Source: Anaerolineales bacterium UBA6668
Lineage (GTDB): Bacteria; Chloroflexota; Anaerolineae; Anaerolineales; UBA6668
Assembly: GCA_002455215.1 (NCBI GenBank)
Contig: DKKK01000122.1
Coordinates: 4,574 to 14,976 of the forward strand
Direction: 5' to 3'
Length of the DNA: 10,403 nucleotides
The notes under the pieces were generated by a model. The model had not been told where the DNA came from. It made no database searches and saw only the letters and a list, made by a program, of their open reading frames with translations. The translations under genes and the position numbers were made by a program. This document shows, in pieces, positions 1 to 7,326 of the stretch. Positions within the stretch are counted from its first letter, which is position 1. Each line of letters begins with the position of its first letter.

Positions 1-1472
1 TGCCCGCAATCCGAACCGGCATGGTAAACAATCACCTGCTCGATTTCGTCTTCACCGCGCAACTCAACCGTAGCATAGCATTCTTCTGGCGCACCAAAAG
101 AGAAGCCCACAAACTTGTAGGCACAAGCAATGCCACGCCCATGCAAAATTCGCTTGTTCGGGTCTAACCCGCCATCACCCAATTCGGCTGATTTCCAATC
201 TGCTTGCTTGGCAAGTTCACTGACCACCTGCTTGATGGTCACGCCATCGGGAGCGGGATAACCGGTGCTGGTGTTCACACCGTCTTCAATCAGGTTGCGC
301 ATACGAAACTCGACTGGGTCCATTCCCAATGCCAAAGCCAGCTTATTGATTTGGCTTTCAGCTAGGAAAGTACCCTGGGGTCCGCCGAAACCGCGAAATG
401 CGCCACCCGGCACGTTGTTGGTGAGTACCGAATAGGCATCAATTTTGATATTGGGCACAGCGTAAGGTCCGATGCAACACACCACCGAATTACCGAGCAC
501 TTTGGTGGAGGTATAGGCATACGCGCCCGCATCTTGAATGAGTTCGCATTCTGCCGCCAGAATCTTACCGTCTGCGCTTGCGCCCCATTTGGCTTTCATG
601 TAGTAAGCATGACGCTTGTGGTGGGCAATCATGCTTTCGTAGCGCGACCAAATCACGCGAATCGGGCGATGAATGCCCCGTTGAGCAAGTCGCCACACTG
701 AAAGAGCGAGTAAAATTTGCACAGACATATCTTCGCGCCCACCAAATGCCCCACCAATTGCCGGATAAATAATGCGGACTTGTTCGGTGGGCAAGGCAAG
801 CGCATGAGCGACCTGAACTTGGTCTTCGTGTGCCCACTGACCTGCCACTTGCACAGTAATACGCCCTTCTTCGTCAAGGTAGCCCACACCGGATTCCGGT
901 TGTAAGAAAGCGTGCTCTTGCATCGGGGTTTCATAATAACCTTCGACCACTACCGCGCATTGATTCCAAGCCGCATCTACATTGCCAATGCGGGTTTTTT
1001 TGTGAATTAGGAGGTTGTTGGGGCGGTAAGTAAACAGTTGCGGTGCGCCTTCTTGCATTGCGGCAGTCGGATGGTCAACAAAGGGTAGCTCTTGCCATTC
1101 TGTGTGAATATGCTCAATGGCATGGCTAGCAATGGTCTCGCTTTCGGCAATGACAATTGCAATGACATCCCCTTCAAAACGAGCCACATCCGCACCCGCA
1201 ATGGTGCTTCCGGGACCAACAATCACGGGTTGGTCATATTCAATTAAGCCATATTCATTAACTGGCACGTCTTTGGCTGTAAAAATCGCAATCACACCTG
1301 AAATCGCTTCTGCGGCACGAGTGTCAATATTCACCAAGCGGGCATGGGGATGATGAGCGTACATCACCTTCATGTGAAGCAAGTTGGGCATGGTAATATC
1401 GCCCGGATACAAAGTTTTGCCAGTCACTTTACCGAGCGCATCAATACGTGGAGATGAAATACCGATGGACAT
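1..1472 (-). CDS. Molybdopterin-binding subunit, xanthine dehydrogenase family (3' end cut by window)
   Basis: I read this frame from the minus strand. It is open from ATG at 1472-1470 to the left edge, giving 490 codons of a subunit usually about 750-780 residues long. Signatures of the molybdenum hydroxylase large subunit are clear: GGAFGGRED at residues 240-248 and AFRGFGGPQ at 358-366, the latter carrying the active-site Arg. An RYESM motif at 277-281 aligns with RDEDM of purine-oxidising xanthine dehydrogenases, whose Glu contacts the substrate. This leans toward a purine or other N-heterocycle hydroxylase rather than a CO dehydrogenase, but the substrate is inference. The catalytic Glu near the C-terminus lies outside the window. 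No Shine-Dalgarno precedes the start, which was chosen because it gives the usual short N-terminus before a DALGKVTGK segment. It lies 44 bp after the FAD/Fe-S gene, its likely electron acceptor partner. Confidence 0.93.
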   Translation of the reverse strand, partial: MSIGISSPRIDALGKVTGKTLYPGDITMPNLLHMKVMYAHHPHARLVNIDTRAAEAISGVIAIFTAKDVPVNEYGLIEYDQPVIVGPGSTIAGADVARFEGDVIAIVIAESETIASHAIEHIHTEWQELPFVDHPTAAMQEGAPQLFTYRPNNLLIHKKTRIGNVDAAWNQCAVVVEGYYETPMQEHAFLQPESGVGYLDEEGRITVQVAGQWAHEDQVQVAHALALPTEQVRIIYPAIGGAFGGREDMSVQILLALSVWRLAQRGIHRPIRVIWSRYESMIAHHKRHAYYMKAKWGASADGKILAAECELIQDAGAYAYTSTKVLGNSVVCCIGPYAVPNIKIDAYSVLTNNVPGGAFRGFGGPQGTFLAESQINKLALALGMDPVEFRMRNLIEDGVNTSTGYPAPDGVTIKQVVSELAKQADWKSAELGDGGLDPNKRILHGRGIACAYKFVGFSFGAPEECYATVELRGEDEIEQVIVYHAGSDCG

Positions 1473-1516
1473 AAGTTAAATGAGTTTATGTTAACAATAC
1501 AGGTAGGTAGACAGTT

Positions 1517-2941
1517 TTAAGCTTGTGGATTTGCCGCACTTTGCATGGCAGATAAAATTTTGTAGTAACCCGTGCAACGACACAGGTTGCCGGTGATGGC
1601 TTGTTGGCATTGCCAGCGATCGGCTTGCCCACATTCTTCCATCATTTTAGCGCCAGACATCAACAATCCGGGCGTGCAATAGCCACATTGTACAGCGGCG
1701 TGCTCGATAAAGGCGGATTGCAACGGGTGTAATTCTTCGCCATTGGCAAGCCCTTCGACAGTGACAATTTCGGTGTGGTGGGCACGTGGGGCTGGCACCA
1801 AACAGGACATGACAGCCGCGCCATCCAGCCAGACCGTACAAGCGCCACATTCGCCTTCGGCACAGCCTTCTTTGGTGCCGGTTAAGCCCAAATCTTCACG
1901 CAACCAGCGTAACAGTGTTTTCTCATGCCCGCTATTGACAGTCAGCTTTTTGCCATTAATGACAACTTCGATGGCGGGGTGTTCATCGCTTAACCAATTT
2001 TCGGCTAAGCGGGAGGCAGGGTTGCCGTGATGTTCGCCCCACAGCATGACGGGGGTGTCAGGCATCCAGCCTTGTGTATCGCCTTTTTGGATAGCTTCCA
2101 AAGCGCGGCGAACTGTCACTTCAATCATTTCAGTGCGATAGTCAGCCGTACCGCGAATATCGCCAATGGGTTTTGCCGATTGGGCGGCAAACTGTGCGGC
2201 TTCACGGATGGTTTCGGGCGTGAGTGCCTTGCCCTGTAGGTAGGCTTCGGCGGCAAGCGAATGGATGATGGTCGGTGCCACCGCGCCCATCGTAATTCGG
2301 GCACACGAAATGGTTTGGTCGGGATTAAATTCGACAATTACGGCAACATCAATCACGCTAATGGCTTGAGCTTTGCGTAAACCAACCTTGATAAAAATAC
2401 CCTTTGCGCTGTCGGGCAAAGCAGGGAAAGCAATGTCGGTTAGCAGTTCATCGGCTTGCATGACATTGCGGCGAACACCCGTATAAAACGCGCTCAGCGG
2501 AACGGTGCGAGAAGCCGTGGCGGAACGCAGGGTCACCTGAGCATTTAATGCCATTAAGGGGGTAATGGTGTCATTGGCGGGGCTGGCTGTAATCAGGTTA
2601 CCAGCTACAGTTGCCCGGTTGCGAATTTGCGGTGCGCCCACTTCCCAGCTTGCTTGCGCGAGTGGCAGAGCGTATTGTCGAATCAACGCCGAGCCTGCCA
2701 CTTGATTGTGAGTTACCAACGGTGCAATATGCACCCAGCCGTGTTCGTCTAGGGTGATATCTGCCATGCCCGGCAAGCGGGTGATGTCAATGAGTACTGA
2801 AACACCTTTCCGAATTTTGCGTTCCAGTTCAATCAATAGGTCTGTACCCCCGGCAATAACCCGTGCCGCGGCGCGGTGTTGGGCAAGCAATTGCAAGGCA
2901 GACTCGAGTGATGTAACAGTGTGGTAAGATTGCCAGAGCAT
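1517..2941 (-). CDS. Fused FAD-binding and [2Fe-2S] subunit of a molybdenum hydroxylase
   Basis: This 474-residue protein carries electrons from the molybdenum centre to FAD. Residues 1-285 are a CO-dehydrogenase-type flavoprotein domain. It has the AGGTDL flavin loop at 30-35, the IRNRATVAGN segment at 106-115 followed by SPANDTITP, and a flavoprotein C-terminal subdomain containing RGTADYR near 263-269. Residues 324-474 are a two-cluster ferredoxin module: Cys360, Cys365, Cys368 and Cys380 for the plant-type cluster, and Cys419, Cys422, Cys454 and Cys456 for the second. All eight ligands are present. The order FAD then 2Fe-2S is the reverse of R. capsulatus XdhA, where Fe-S comes first; many bacteria instead use separate subunits. 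It sits 27 bp after the CYTH gene and 44 bp before the Mo subunit on the same strand, so co-transcription is likely. No Shine-Dalgarno is evident. Confidence 0.95.
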   Translation of the reverse strand: MLWQSYHTVTSLESALQLLAQHRAAARVIAGGTDLLIELERKIRKGVSVLIDITRLPGMADITLDEHGWVHIAPLVTHNQVAGSALIRQYALPLAQASWEVGAPQIRNRATVAGNLITASPANDTITPLMALNAQVTLRSATASRTVPLSAFYTGVRRNVMQADELLTDIAFPALPDSAKGIFIKVGLRKAQAISVIDVAVIVEFNPDQTISCARITMGAVAPTIIHSLAAEAYLQGKALTPETIREAAQFAAQSAKPIGDIRGTADYRTEMIEVTVRRALEAIQKGDTQGWMPDTPVMLWGEHHGNPASRLAENWLSDEHPAIEVVINGKKLTVNSGHEKTLLRWLREDLGLTGTKEGCAEGECGACTVWLDGAAVMSCLVPAPRAHHTEIVTVEGLANGEELHPLQSAFIEHAAVQCGYCTPGLLMSGAKMMEECGQADRWQCQQAITGNLCRCTGYYKILSAMQSAANPQA

Positions 2942-2968
2942 AAAGAAATAAAGTATTGAATAAAATGG

Positions 2969-3664
2969 TTATGCCGATTGATTGACTACGGTCAATGCTT
3001 GTTGATAGGCTTTGACCGCTTTTTTTGCACGAATTAATTTGCCCACCGTCACCGCATGAAGCCCTGCATCGTGAGAAAACTCATCCACTAATATTAATAA
3101 GTCATGCAGTGTACCCGTAGGCAGTAGCTCAAGTTCCAGCACTTGAAACTCGTCGAGTATCTTGTTTTGGTAAACTACTTTTACCAAGTCTAAACTCATT
3201 TCAATATTGGCATTTTCCCCGTGAGAGAGCAAGCGTACATGGCGAGTTTGATGCAAGGAAAATTGTTCGCAAAGCAGATGTTCCTTGAGTATGTTGGAAA
3301 ATTGGGCTTGAACGGCAGGGTTTTGCCAATTTTCCCATTGATAATCACCCGGCAAGGGAAATTCGATTTCATTGCGAATGGAGATTTTGTTGGAACTCGA
3401 AGCTTGGCTCTTAATTGTCAAGAGCTTTTGCTGACCTTTGGAACGTTCCCGCATCTGATAACCCGCTTTTGCAAGGCGTTTGGTTTCAGTATCCAGATAG
3501 CGGTCTATCACTTGATGAATCATCGTCTCGCCTACTCGCCAACCATATAGCGTTGGGGTGGTCATCAGAGATTGCCAAAGTTTTTTATTACGGATGGTGA
3601 ATTTCGCTTCTATTTCGGTCGGTTGGGGCATGGTGGGTAATATTAAACGGTAGTCGTCTGACAT
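2969..3664 (-). CDS. CYTH-domain protein (triphosphate tunnel metalloenzyme family)
   Basis: This is a 231-residue soluble protein. The CYTH hallmark ExExK is present as EIEAK at residues 17-21. Further tunnel-strand motifs follow: RYLDT (55-59), MRERSKG with paired Arg (71-77), an IK strand near 84-85, RNEIEFPLP (97-105), EMSLD (155-159), ELEL (177-180) and GKLIRAKK near the end. The spread of acidic and basic residues matches a full eight-strand tunnel that binds triphosphates with a divalent metal. Known members include inorganic triphosphatases, thiamine triphosphatases and class IV adenylate cyclases, and the sequence alone does not choose among them. No CHAD domain is attached. ATG at 3664 gives 16 residues before ExExK. 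An internal ATG (codon 12, 3631) would give a shorter lead and a longer leader RNA. It begins the minus-strand operon with the molybdenum hydroxylase, with no obvious functional link. Confidence 0.85.
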   Translation of the reverse strand: MSDDYRLILPTMPQPTEIEAKFTIRNKKLWQSLMTTPTLYGWRVGETMIHQVIDRYLDTETKRLAKAGYQMRERSKGQQKLLTIKSQASSSNKISIRNEIEFPLPGDYQWENWQNPAVQAQFSNILKEHLLCEQFSLHQTRHVRLLSHGENANIEMSLDLVKVVYQNKILDEFQVLELELLPTGTLHDLLILVDEFSHDAGLHAVTVGKLIRAKKAVKAYQQALTVVNQSA

Positions 3665-3686
3665 TTATTACTGATTCCTTTATAAT
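3658..3686 (+). promoter_or_regulatory. Strong sigma-70-like promoter for the prepilin peptidase gene
   Basis: CTGACA (3658-3663) is separated by exactly 17 bp from a perfect TATAAT (3681-3686), so 11 of 12 hexamer bases match consensus. A start near 3693 would give a leader of about 21 nt before GTG 3714. The purine run AGAGGGGG lies at 3707-3714 and abuts that start codon. The -35 lies partly inside the CYTH start region. Confidence 0.6.
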
Positions 3687-3707
3687 CCTGAATTCTAAAA
3701 AAAGCAA
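3679..3707 (-). promoter_or_regulatory. Candidate sigma-70 promoter for the CYTH-FAD-Mo operon
   Basis: On the minus strand TTGCTT (3707-3702) is followed by a 17-bp spacer and TATAAA (3684-3679). The -10 matches five of six consensus bases and the -35 three of six. The predicted start, near 3672, leaves only about 8 nt before ATG 3664, or about 41 nt before the internal ATG at 3631. The element overlaps the plus-strand promoter. Confidence 0.45.
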
Positions 3708-3713
3708 GAGGGG

Positions 3714-4241
3714 GTGAACGGAATCGGGGTTTATGCAATCTGTTTTGTCGCATTTCACAACTTTGTGCCTATGTTTCCCTTATTCATGATTCTCTGCGCC
3801 AGCCTGATAGTCTGGAGCGATTGGAAAAACCGCCAAATTCCGCTTTGGCAAAACGCGCTATTCGCTGTGGCGTGTGCTGGCTGGGGAGTGTGGCAATTGG
3901 GTTGGCTAGGCTCGCTGGTCAGTGCGGGCATCTGTTGGGGCATGGGGGCTGTGCTGTACTACACGGGTAAATGCTACCTGCATTGGCGCAAGCTCCCGCC
4001 CACCACCATCGCCCTGGGAGGTGCGGATGTCTGGCTAGCGACTGCACTCGGCTTTGCCATACGTTGGCAATTGTCCCTGCAATTGTGGCTGTGGGCGGCA
4101 GTGCTGTTCCTGCTCGGTGCGGGAATTTGGCTAGCTATCCACCCCCGCTCGCCTGCGCCCCTTTCGCTTCACTTGCCTTTTTCACCGGCACTACTACTTG
4201 CTGGCGGCGGATTAATCGCTTTGAGCTACTATTCCCATTAA
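3714..4241 (+). CDS. A24-family prepilin peptidase, short form without methylase domain
   Basis: This 175-residue integral membrane protein has about six hydrophobic segments (roughly 21-35, 46-62, 66-84, 100-118, 124-142 and 157-173). The two aspartates of type IV prepilin (A24) peptidases can be placed. Asp36 is in SDWKNRQIP, matching the D-x-[KR]-x3-IP motif after the first helix. Asp105 is in GGADV, matching the GxGD loop. The C-terminal stretch PFSPALLLAGGGLIAL matches the usual family ending. The cytosolic Cys-rich methyltransferase domain of full-length PilD is absent. Family role: cleavage of the leader of type IV pilin-like or related secreted subunits at the inner membrane. No pilus genes are nearby, so the substrate is unknown. 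The start is uncertain: GTG 3714 has a purine run with almost no spacing, while ATG 3771 would begin right at the first helix. Confidence 0.82.
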   Translation: MNGIGVYAICFVAFHNFVPMFPLFMILCASLIVWSDWKNRQIPLWQNALFAVACAGWGVWQLGWLGSLVSAGICWGMGAVLYYTGKCYLHWRKLPPTTIALGGADVWLATALGFAIRWQLSLQLWLWAAVLFLLGAGIWLAIHPRSPAPLSLHLPFSPALLLAGGGLIALSYYSH

Positions 4242-4242
4242 C

Positions 4243-4275
4243 GAAAAAAACGCCAAATAAGGCGTTCTTTTCGAG
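4243..4275 (+). terminator. Intrinsic terminator after the prepilin peptidase
   Basis: GAAAAAAACGCC (4243-4254) and GGCGTTCTTTTC (4261-4272) form a 12-bp stem with one A-C mismatch around the loop AAATAA. The GC core is ACGCC/GGCGT. The T-rich right arm serves as the U-tract, and the A-rich left arm would let it work on the opposite strand too. It starts 2 bp after the stop codon. Confidence 0.75.
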
Positions 4276-4284
4276 GAGGAGAAG

Positions 4285-4320
4285 ATGAAACAAGTTTTTG
4301 TTGCGATTAACTGTCTATAG
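4285..4320 (+). CDS. 11-residue mini-ORF with consensus ribosome binding site
   Basis: AGGAGGA (4274-4280) lies four bases before ATG 4285, followed by MKQVFVAINCL and TAG. It is the best Shine-Dalgarno in the window, while the long genes around it mostly have none. The ORF sits directly after the peptidase terminator and overlaps the -35 region and spacer of the candidate pyrFE promoter. A transcript from that promoter would therefore not include it; only read-through of the terminator would. It could be a leader peptide, the remnant of a longer gene, or a ribosome docking site without a product. I do not recognise the peptide. Confidence 0.35.
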   Translation: MKQVFVAINCL

Positions 4321-4326
4321 TATAAT
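4298..4326 (+). promoter_or_regulatory. Candidate sigma-70 promoter for the pyrF-pyrE fusion gene
   Basis: TTGTTG (4298-4303), a 17-bp spacer, then a perfect TATAAT (4321-4326). Transcription would start near 4333 and leave about 77 nt of leader before ATG 4410. The -35 is weak (three of six). Confidence 0.5.
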
Positions 4327-4358
4327 CGTTTACTGTCGCCGGTACTTGACGCTTAGCC

Positions 4359-4382
4359 TATGGCATTTCTACGTTTGCCATA
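4359..4382 (+). promoter_or_regulatory. Leader hairpin upstream of the pyrF-pyrE fusion
   Basis: TATGGCA (4359-4365) and TGCCATA (4376-4382) pair perfectly over 7 bp around a 10-nt loop, inside the predicted leader RNA. No U-run follows at once, so it is not a normal terminator, but a run of nine bases with eight T lies at 4401-4409 just before ATG. It could affect translation or stability. It does not match the PyrR-binding loop that I know. Confidence 0.35.
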
Positions 4383-4409
4383 CGAAATTACCCAAAAGTC
4401 TTATTTTTT

Positions 4410-5831
4410 ATGCGAAATCCTTCCCCTGCGCATTTTTTTGACGCGCTTACTGCCCGTGCTCAATCTGCCAACAGCCTACTGTGCATTGGCTTAGACCCGC
4501 ACCCTGACACACCAGCCGGTCAATCTGCCGCCACCGCCCGCGAGTTTTGCCTACGCATCATTGCGGAAACTGCCGAGTATGCCCTTGCCTTCAAGCCGAA
4601 CAGCGCCTTCTTTGAAGTGCATGGCGCGGCAGGCTGGCAAGCCTTGCAGGAGGTGGTGAACGCTGTCCCGTCGGGAATTCCAGTCATCCTAGATGCAAAA
4701 CGGGGTGACATTGCCAGTACAGCCAATGCCTATGCGCAAGCGGCTTTCACTGGGCTGGGGGTTCATGCCATTACCCTATCCCCCTACTTGGGACGAGATG
4801 CCCTTGCCCCGTTTGTTAGCGACCCACAAAAGGGCGTATTTGTGCTTGCCAAAACATCGAATGCCGGCTCTGGCGATGTGCAAGACCTACGCTTGGCAAA
4901 TGGCAAGCCACTCTATCTGCAAGTGGCAGAACAAGCGGTGCAGTGGAGTAAATTTCGCAATGTTGGCTTGGTGGTGGGCGCAACCTTCCCTGCCGCCCTG
5001 CAAGCCGTGCGTGCCGCCCTGCCCGATGTGTGGATACTCTCGCCAGGCGTGGGCGCACAAGGGGGCGAGCTTGAAGCGCAGTTGCAAGCCGGTTTACGTG
5101 CAGATGGGTTGGGCTTGCTGGTCACCGTCTCGCGTGCCATTGCCAACGCCACCAACCGTGCCCACACCGCCCGCCAACTGCGCGACCAAATCAACCAACT
5201 ACGAAAAAACCAACCAGCCGCCGCCACAACCAACCAGCTACACCTTCAGGCAGTTGCTCAAGCGTTATTGGCGGCAGGTTGTGTGCGCTTTGGGCAGTTC
5301 ACACTCAAATCCGGCTTGATTTCACCGATTTATATTGATATGCGCCGCTTAGTTGCCTACCCTGAGCACTTGCAAACCATTGCTAACGGCTTATGCACCC
5401 TGCTTGCACCACTCAACTTTCAACGTTTGGCGGCGCTACCCTATGCGGCACTCCCCATCGGCACCGCAACTGCCTTGCAAGGGAATTTCCCGCTCATTTA
5501 TCCACGCAAGGAAGTGAAAAGCTATGGGACTAAAGCGGCTATTGAAGGGCTTTATAATGAAGGCGAAACGGCAGTGGTACTGGACGATTTGGTGACTACC
5601 GGGGAAAGCAAATTTGAAGCGATTGAAAAAATTGCCGCCGCCGGGCTAAACGTGCGTGATATTGTGGTGGTGCTTGACCGTGAACAAGGTGCGCGTCAAT
5701 TATTGGCACAGCAAGGCTATCAACTGCACGCATTGGCAACCATTCACCAACTGTTGGATATTTGGCATACGCAACAAGCCATCAGCAATGAACAGTACGC
5801 CCAAGTGCGAGACTGGCTGGCACAAGCGTAA
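4410..5831 (+). CDS. pyrFE: Bifunctional orotidine-5'-phosphate decarboxylase / orotate phosphoribosyltransferase
   Basis: This 473-residue fusion should catalyse the last two steps of de novo UMP synthesis: orotate plus PRPP to OMP, then OMP to UMP. Residues 1-265 are a type 2 OMP decarboxylase, with FKPN (Lys62) and the catalytic LDAKRGD at 94-100 (Asp95, Lys97, Asp100). A short Ala/Thr/Gln-rich linker (about 264-278) leads to orotate phosphoribosyltransferase. There FTLKSG (297-302), SPIYID (305-310), PRKEVKSYGTKAAIEG (365-380) and the PRPP loop VVLDDLVTTGES (389-400, Asp392-Asp393) are all intact. The order decarboxylase-transferase is opposite to animal and plant UMP synthase and is known from cyanobacteria and some other bacteria. 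ATG 4410 is the only sensible start and lacks a Shine-Dalgarno. The GH-A-like gene follows after 18 bp in the same reading frame. Confidence 0.97.
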   Translation: MRNPSPAHFFDALTARAQSANSLLCIGLDPHPDTPAGQSAATAREFCLRIIAETAEYALAFKPNSAFFEVHGAAGWQALQEVVNAVPSGIPVILDAKRGDIASTANAYAQAAFTGLGVHAITLSPYLGRDALAPFVSDPQKGVFVLAKTSNAGSGDVQDLRLANGKPLYLQVAEQAVQWSKFRNVGLVVGATFPAALQAVRAALPDVWILSPGVGAQGGELEAQLQAGLRADGLGLLVTVSRAIANATNRAHTARQLRDQINQLRKNQPAAATTNQLHLQAVAQALLAAGCVRFGQFTLKSGLISPIYIDMRRLVAYPEHLQTIANGLCTLLAPLNFQRLAALPYAALPIGTATALQGNFPLIYPRKEVKSYGTKAAIEGLYNEGETAVVLDDLVTTGESKFEAIEKIAAAGLNVRDIVVVLDREQGARQLLAQQGYQLHALATIHQLLDIWHTQQAISNEQYAQVRDWLAQA

Positions 5832-5849
5832 ACAATCCCACTCCGCACC

Positions 5850-7223
5850 TTGACGCAACAGTCTCGCCCCCGCAAGCGCCCGTTTAACTGGCAAAAATTC
5901 TTCACACGCATCGGCTTGTGGCTGGTAGCGCTCCTATCGGCGTGTTTTATCATGCCTAGCCCATACATTTACCGCATTTTGCCGGCAAACCCGGCTTTTG
6001 GCTTGGCAGAAGCCTACCAGAACCCCCAACTTGCCCAGCTCTCCGGCGCAAGTTGGCAACGGATTCGCTTGCATTGGGGATGGATTCAGCCCAATAACGC
6101 CAATGAGTGGGTGGAGTTTGAAATCCGCGATGCAGAAATTGACCATGAAGTTGCCGCTCAACGGGAGATGGTAGCGCTATTGCAAGGCATCCCGGCTTGG
6201 GGCAAGGGTACAGATGGCTTGCCGCTCGGTTTGTGGTTGCCGGATGATGACCCGCAAAACCTGTGGGCACAATGGGTGCGTACCGCCGCCACCCGTTATC
6301 AGGGCAAGATCCGGCATTGGATTGTGTGGAACGAGCCGGAAATCTGGCAAACCGACCACCCGGCGTATAGCTGGCACGGCACAGTGGCAGATTTTGCCCA
6401 ATTGCAAAAGGTCAGTTATCGTGTGCTAAAGCGGGTGGATGCTAGCAATCAGGTGTTTTTGCCGGGCTACAGCCACCATTGGGATGCCGAGTACGGACGC
6501 CCGGCCTATTTGCGACTCCTGCTGGATGAGCTTGCCAAAGACCCACAAGCGGGCATTTACAACCAATATTTTGACCACTTTACATTTAACTTATACTTCA
6601 ATCCCGAAGGAAATTATCAAATTCTAAAGGATTGGCGCGATTGGCTGACCACTCAGGGCTACACCCAATCACATTGGCTAATGGAAACCAACGCCCCACC
6701 ATCGGATGACCCGCGCTACCCGGTGCCGGATGCACAGTTTAAGGTGAGTCTGCAGGAGCAAGCGGCGTATATTCCACAAATGTTGGCATTGAGTTTGGTG
6801 CTGGGGCTGGAACGCAGTGAAGTGTACGTCTTGCTGGACCCGGCTTTTGGGGCAGACCCAGAACCGTTTGGGCTAGCGCGACGCGATGGCACCACTCGCC
6901 CGGCGTTTCGTTCCTTTCAAACTGCCACCCACCTGCTCAGTGAAGTGCAATCTGCCACCTTGCAAAAAAGTTGGCCCTACTGGTGGGTGACACTCGACCA
7001 ACCCGACCGCATTACGCATGTGTTGTGGACGCGCACCACCGAACCGCTGGAGGTGGAATTACCCGCCACCAAAAAGTTGGGCATGCAAACCGATGTGTGG
7101 GGACACAGTGAGTGGATTTGGACCGATGGGCATTTGCGCTTGGTAACGCTCCCGCCAGCAGAATGTAGCAACGACCCGTGTTTTATTGGGGGAATGCCGG
7201 TTTATATTGTGGAATGGAAGTAG
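5850..7223 (+). CDS. Membrane-anchored GH39-like (clan GH-A) glycoside hydrolase-type protein
   Basis: This is a 457-residue protein. A basic N-terminus (SRPRKRPFNWQKF) leads into one hydrophobic segment at about 20-36, which predicts an uncleaved anchor with the rest outside the membrane. The body looks like a (beta/alpha)8 barrel: WIVWNEPE at 157-164 has the Asn-Glu-Pro signature of clan GH-A (acid/base candidate Glu162), and WLMETNAPP at 276-284 offers Glu279 as nucleophile. A beta-rich tail (about 370-457) follows the barrel. Both candidate catalytic Glu are present, so activity is plausible; the sugar is unknown. The start is TTG with no Shine-Dalgarno, needed to include the membrane segment because the first ATG is at codon 35. 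It is 18 bp from the pyrFE stop and in the same frame, suggesting one transcript. No clear terminator follows. Confidence 0.75.
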   Translation: MTQQSRPRKRPFNWQKFFTRIGLWLVALLSACFIMPSPYIYRILPANPAFGLAEAYQNPQLAQLSGASWQRIRLHWGWIQPNNANEWVEFEIRDAEIDHEVAAQREMVALLQGIPAWGKGTDGLPLGLWLPDDDPQNLWAQWVRTAATRYQGKIRHWIVWNEPEIWQTDHPAYSWHGTVADFAQLQKVSYRVLKRVDASNQVFLPGYSHHWDAEYGRPAYLRLLLDELAKDPQAGIYNQYFDHFTFNLYFNPEGNYQILKDWRDWLTTQGYTQSHWLMETNAPPSDDPRYPVPDAQFKVSLQEQAAYIPQMLALSLVLGLERSEVYVLLDPAFGADPEPFGLARRDGTTRPAFRSFQTATHLLSEVQSATLQKSWPYWWVTLDQPDRITHVLWTRTTEPLEVELPATKKLGMQTDVWGHSEWIWTDGHLRLVTLPPAECSNDPCFIGGMPVYIVEWK

Positions 7224-7292
7224 CGGACACAGCATAACGAATTCCCAATGGTTATTTACAGAAACCCATAGCCAAAAAGTACTTCGCTCCTA

Positions 7293-7320
7293 TTGATTAA
7301 TGAGAGATTAAGCCTATAAT
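7293..7320 (+). promoter_or_regulatory. Candidate sigma-70 promoter of a small RNA unit
   Basis: TTGATT (7293-7298), a 16-bp spacer and a perfect TATAAT (7315-7320). Ten of twelve hexamer bases agree with consensus. The predicted start near 7327 is about 95 bp upstream of a perfect terminator hairpin, with no Shine-Dalgarno or long ORF between them. Confidence 0.55.
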
Positions 7321-7326
7321 GGCGTC

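Noticed and set aside
653..934. ORFs within 565-1353 on both strands
   Set aside because: They lie in other frames of the molybdopterin subunit gene, which is open throughout and carries the family motifs.
3733..3789. 18-codon ORF with a GGGG run before ATG 3733
   Set aside because: It lies in a different frame within the start region of the prepilin peptidase and has only a weak ribosome site.
4693..5319. 208-residue plus-strand ORF inside pyrFE
   Set aside because: It is a frame shadow of the pyrFE gene, whose active-site motifs fix the true frame; its Pro/Cys/Trp-heavy composition is typical of an off-frame reading.
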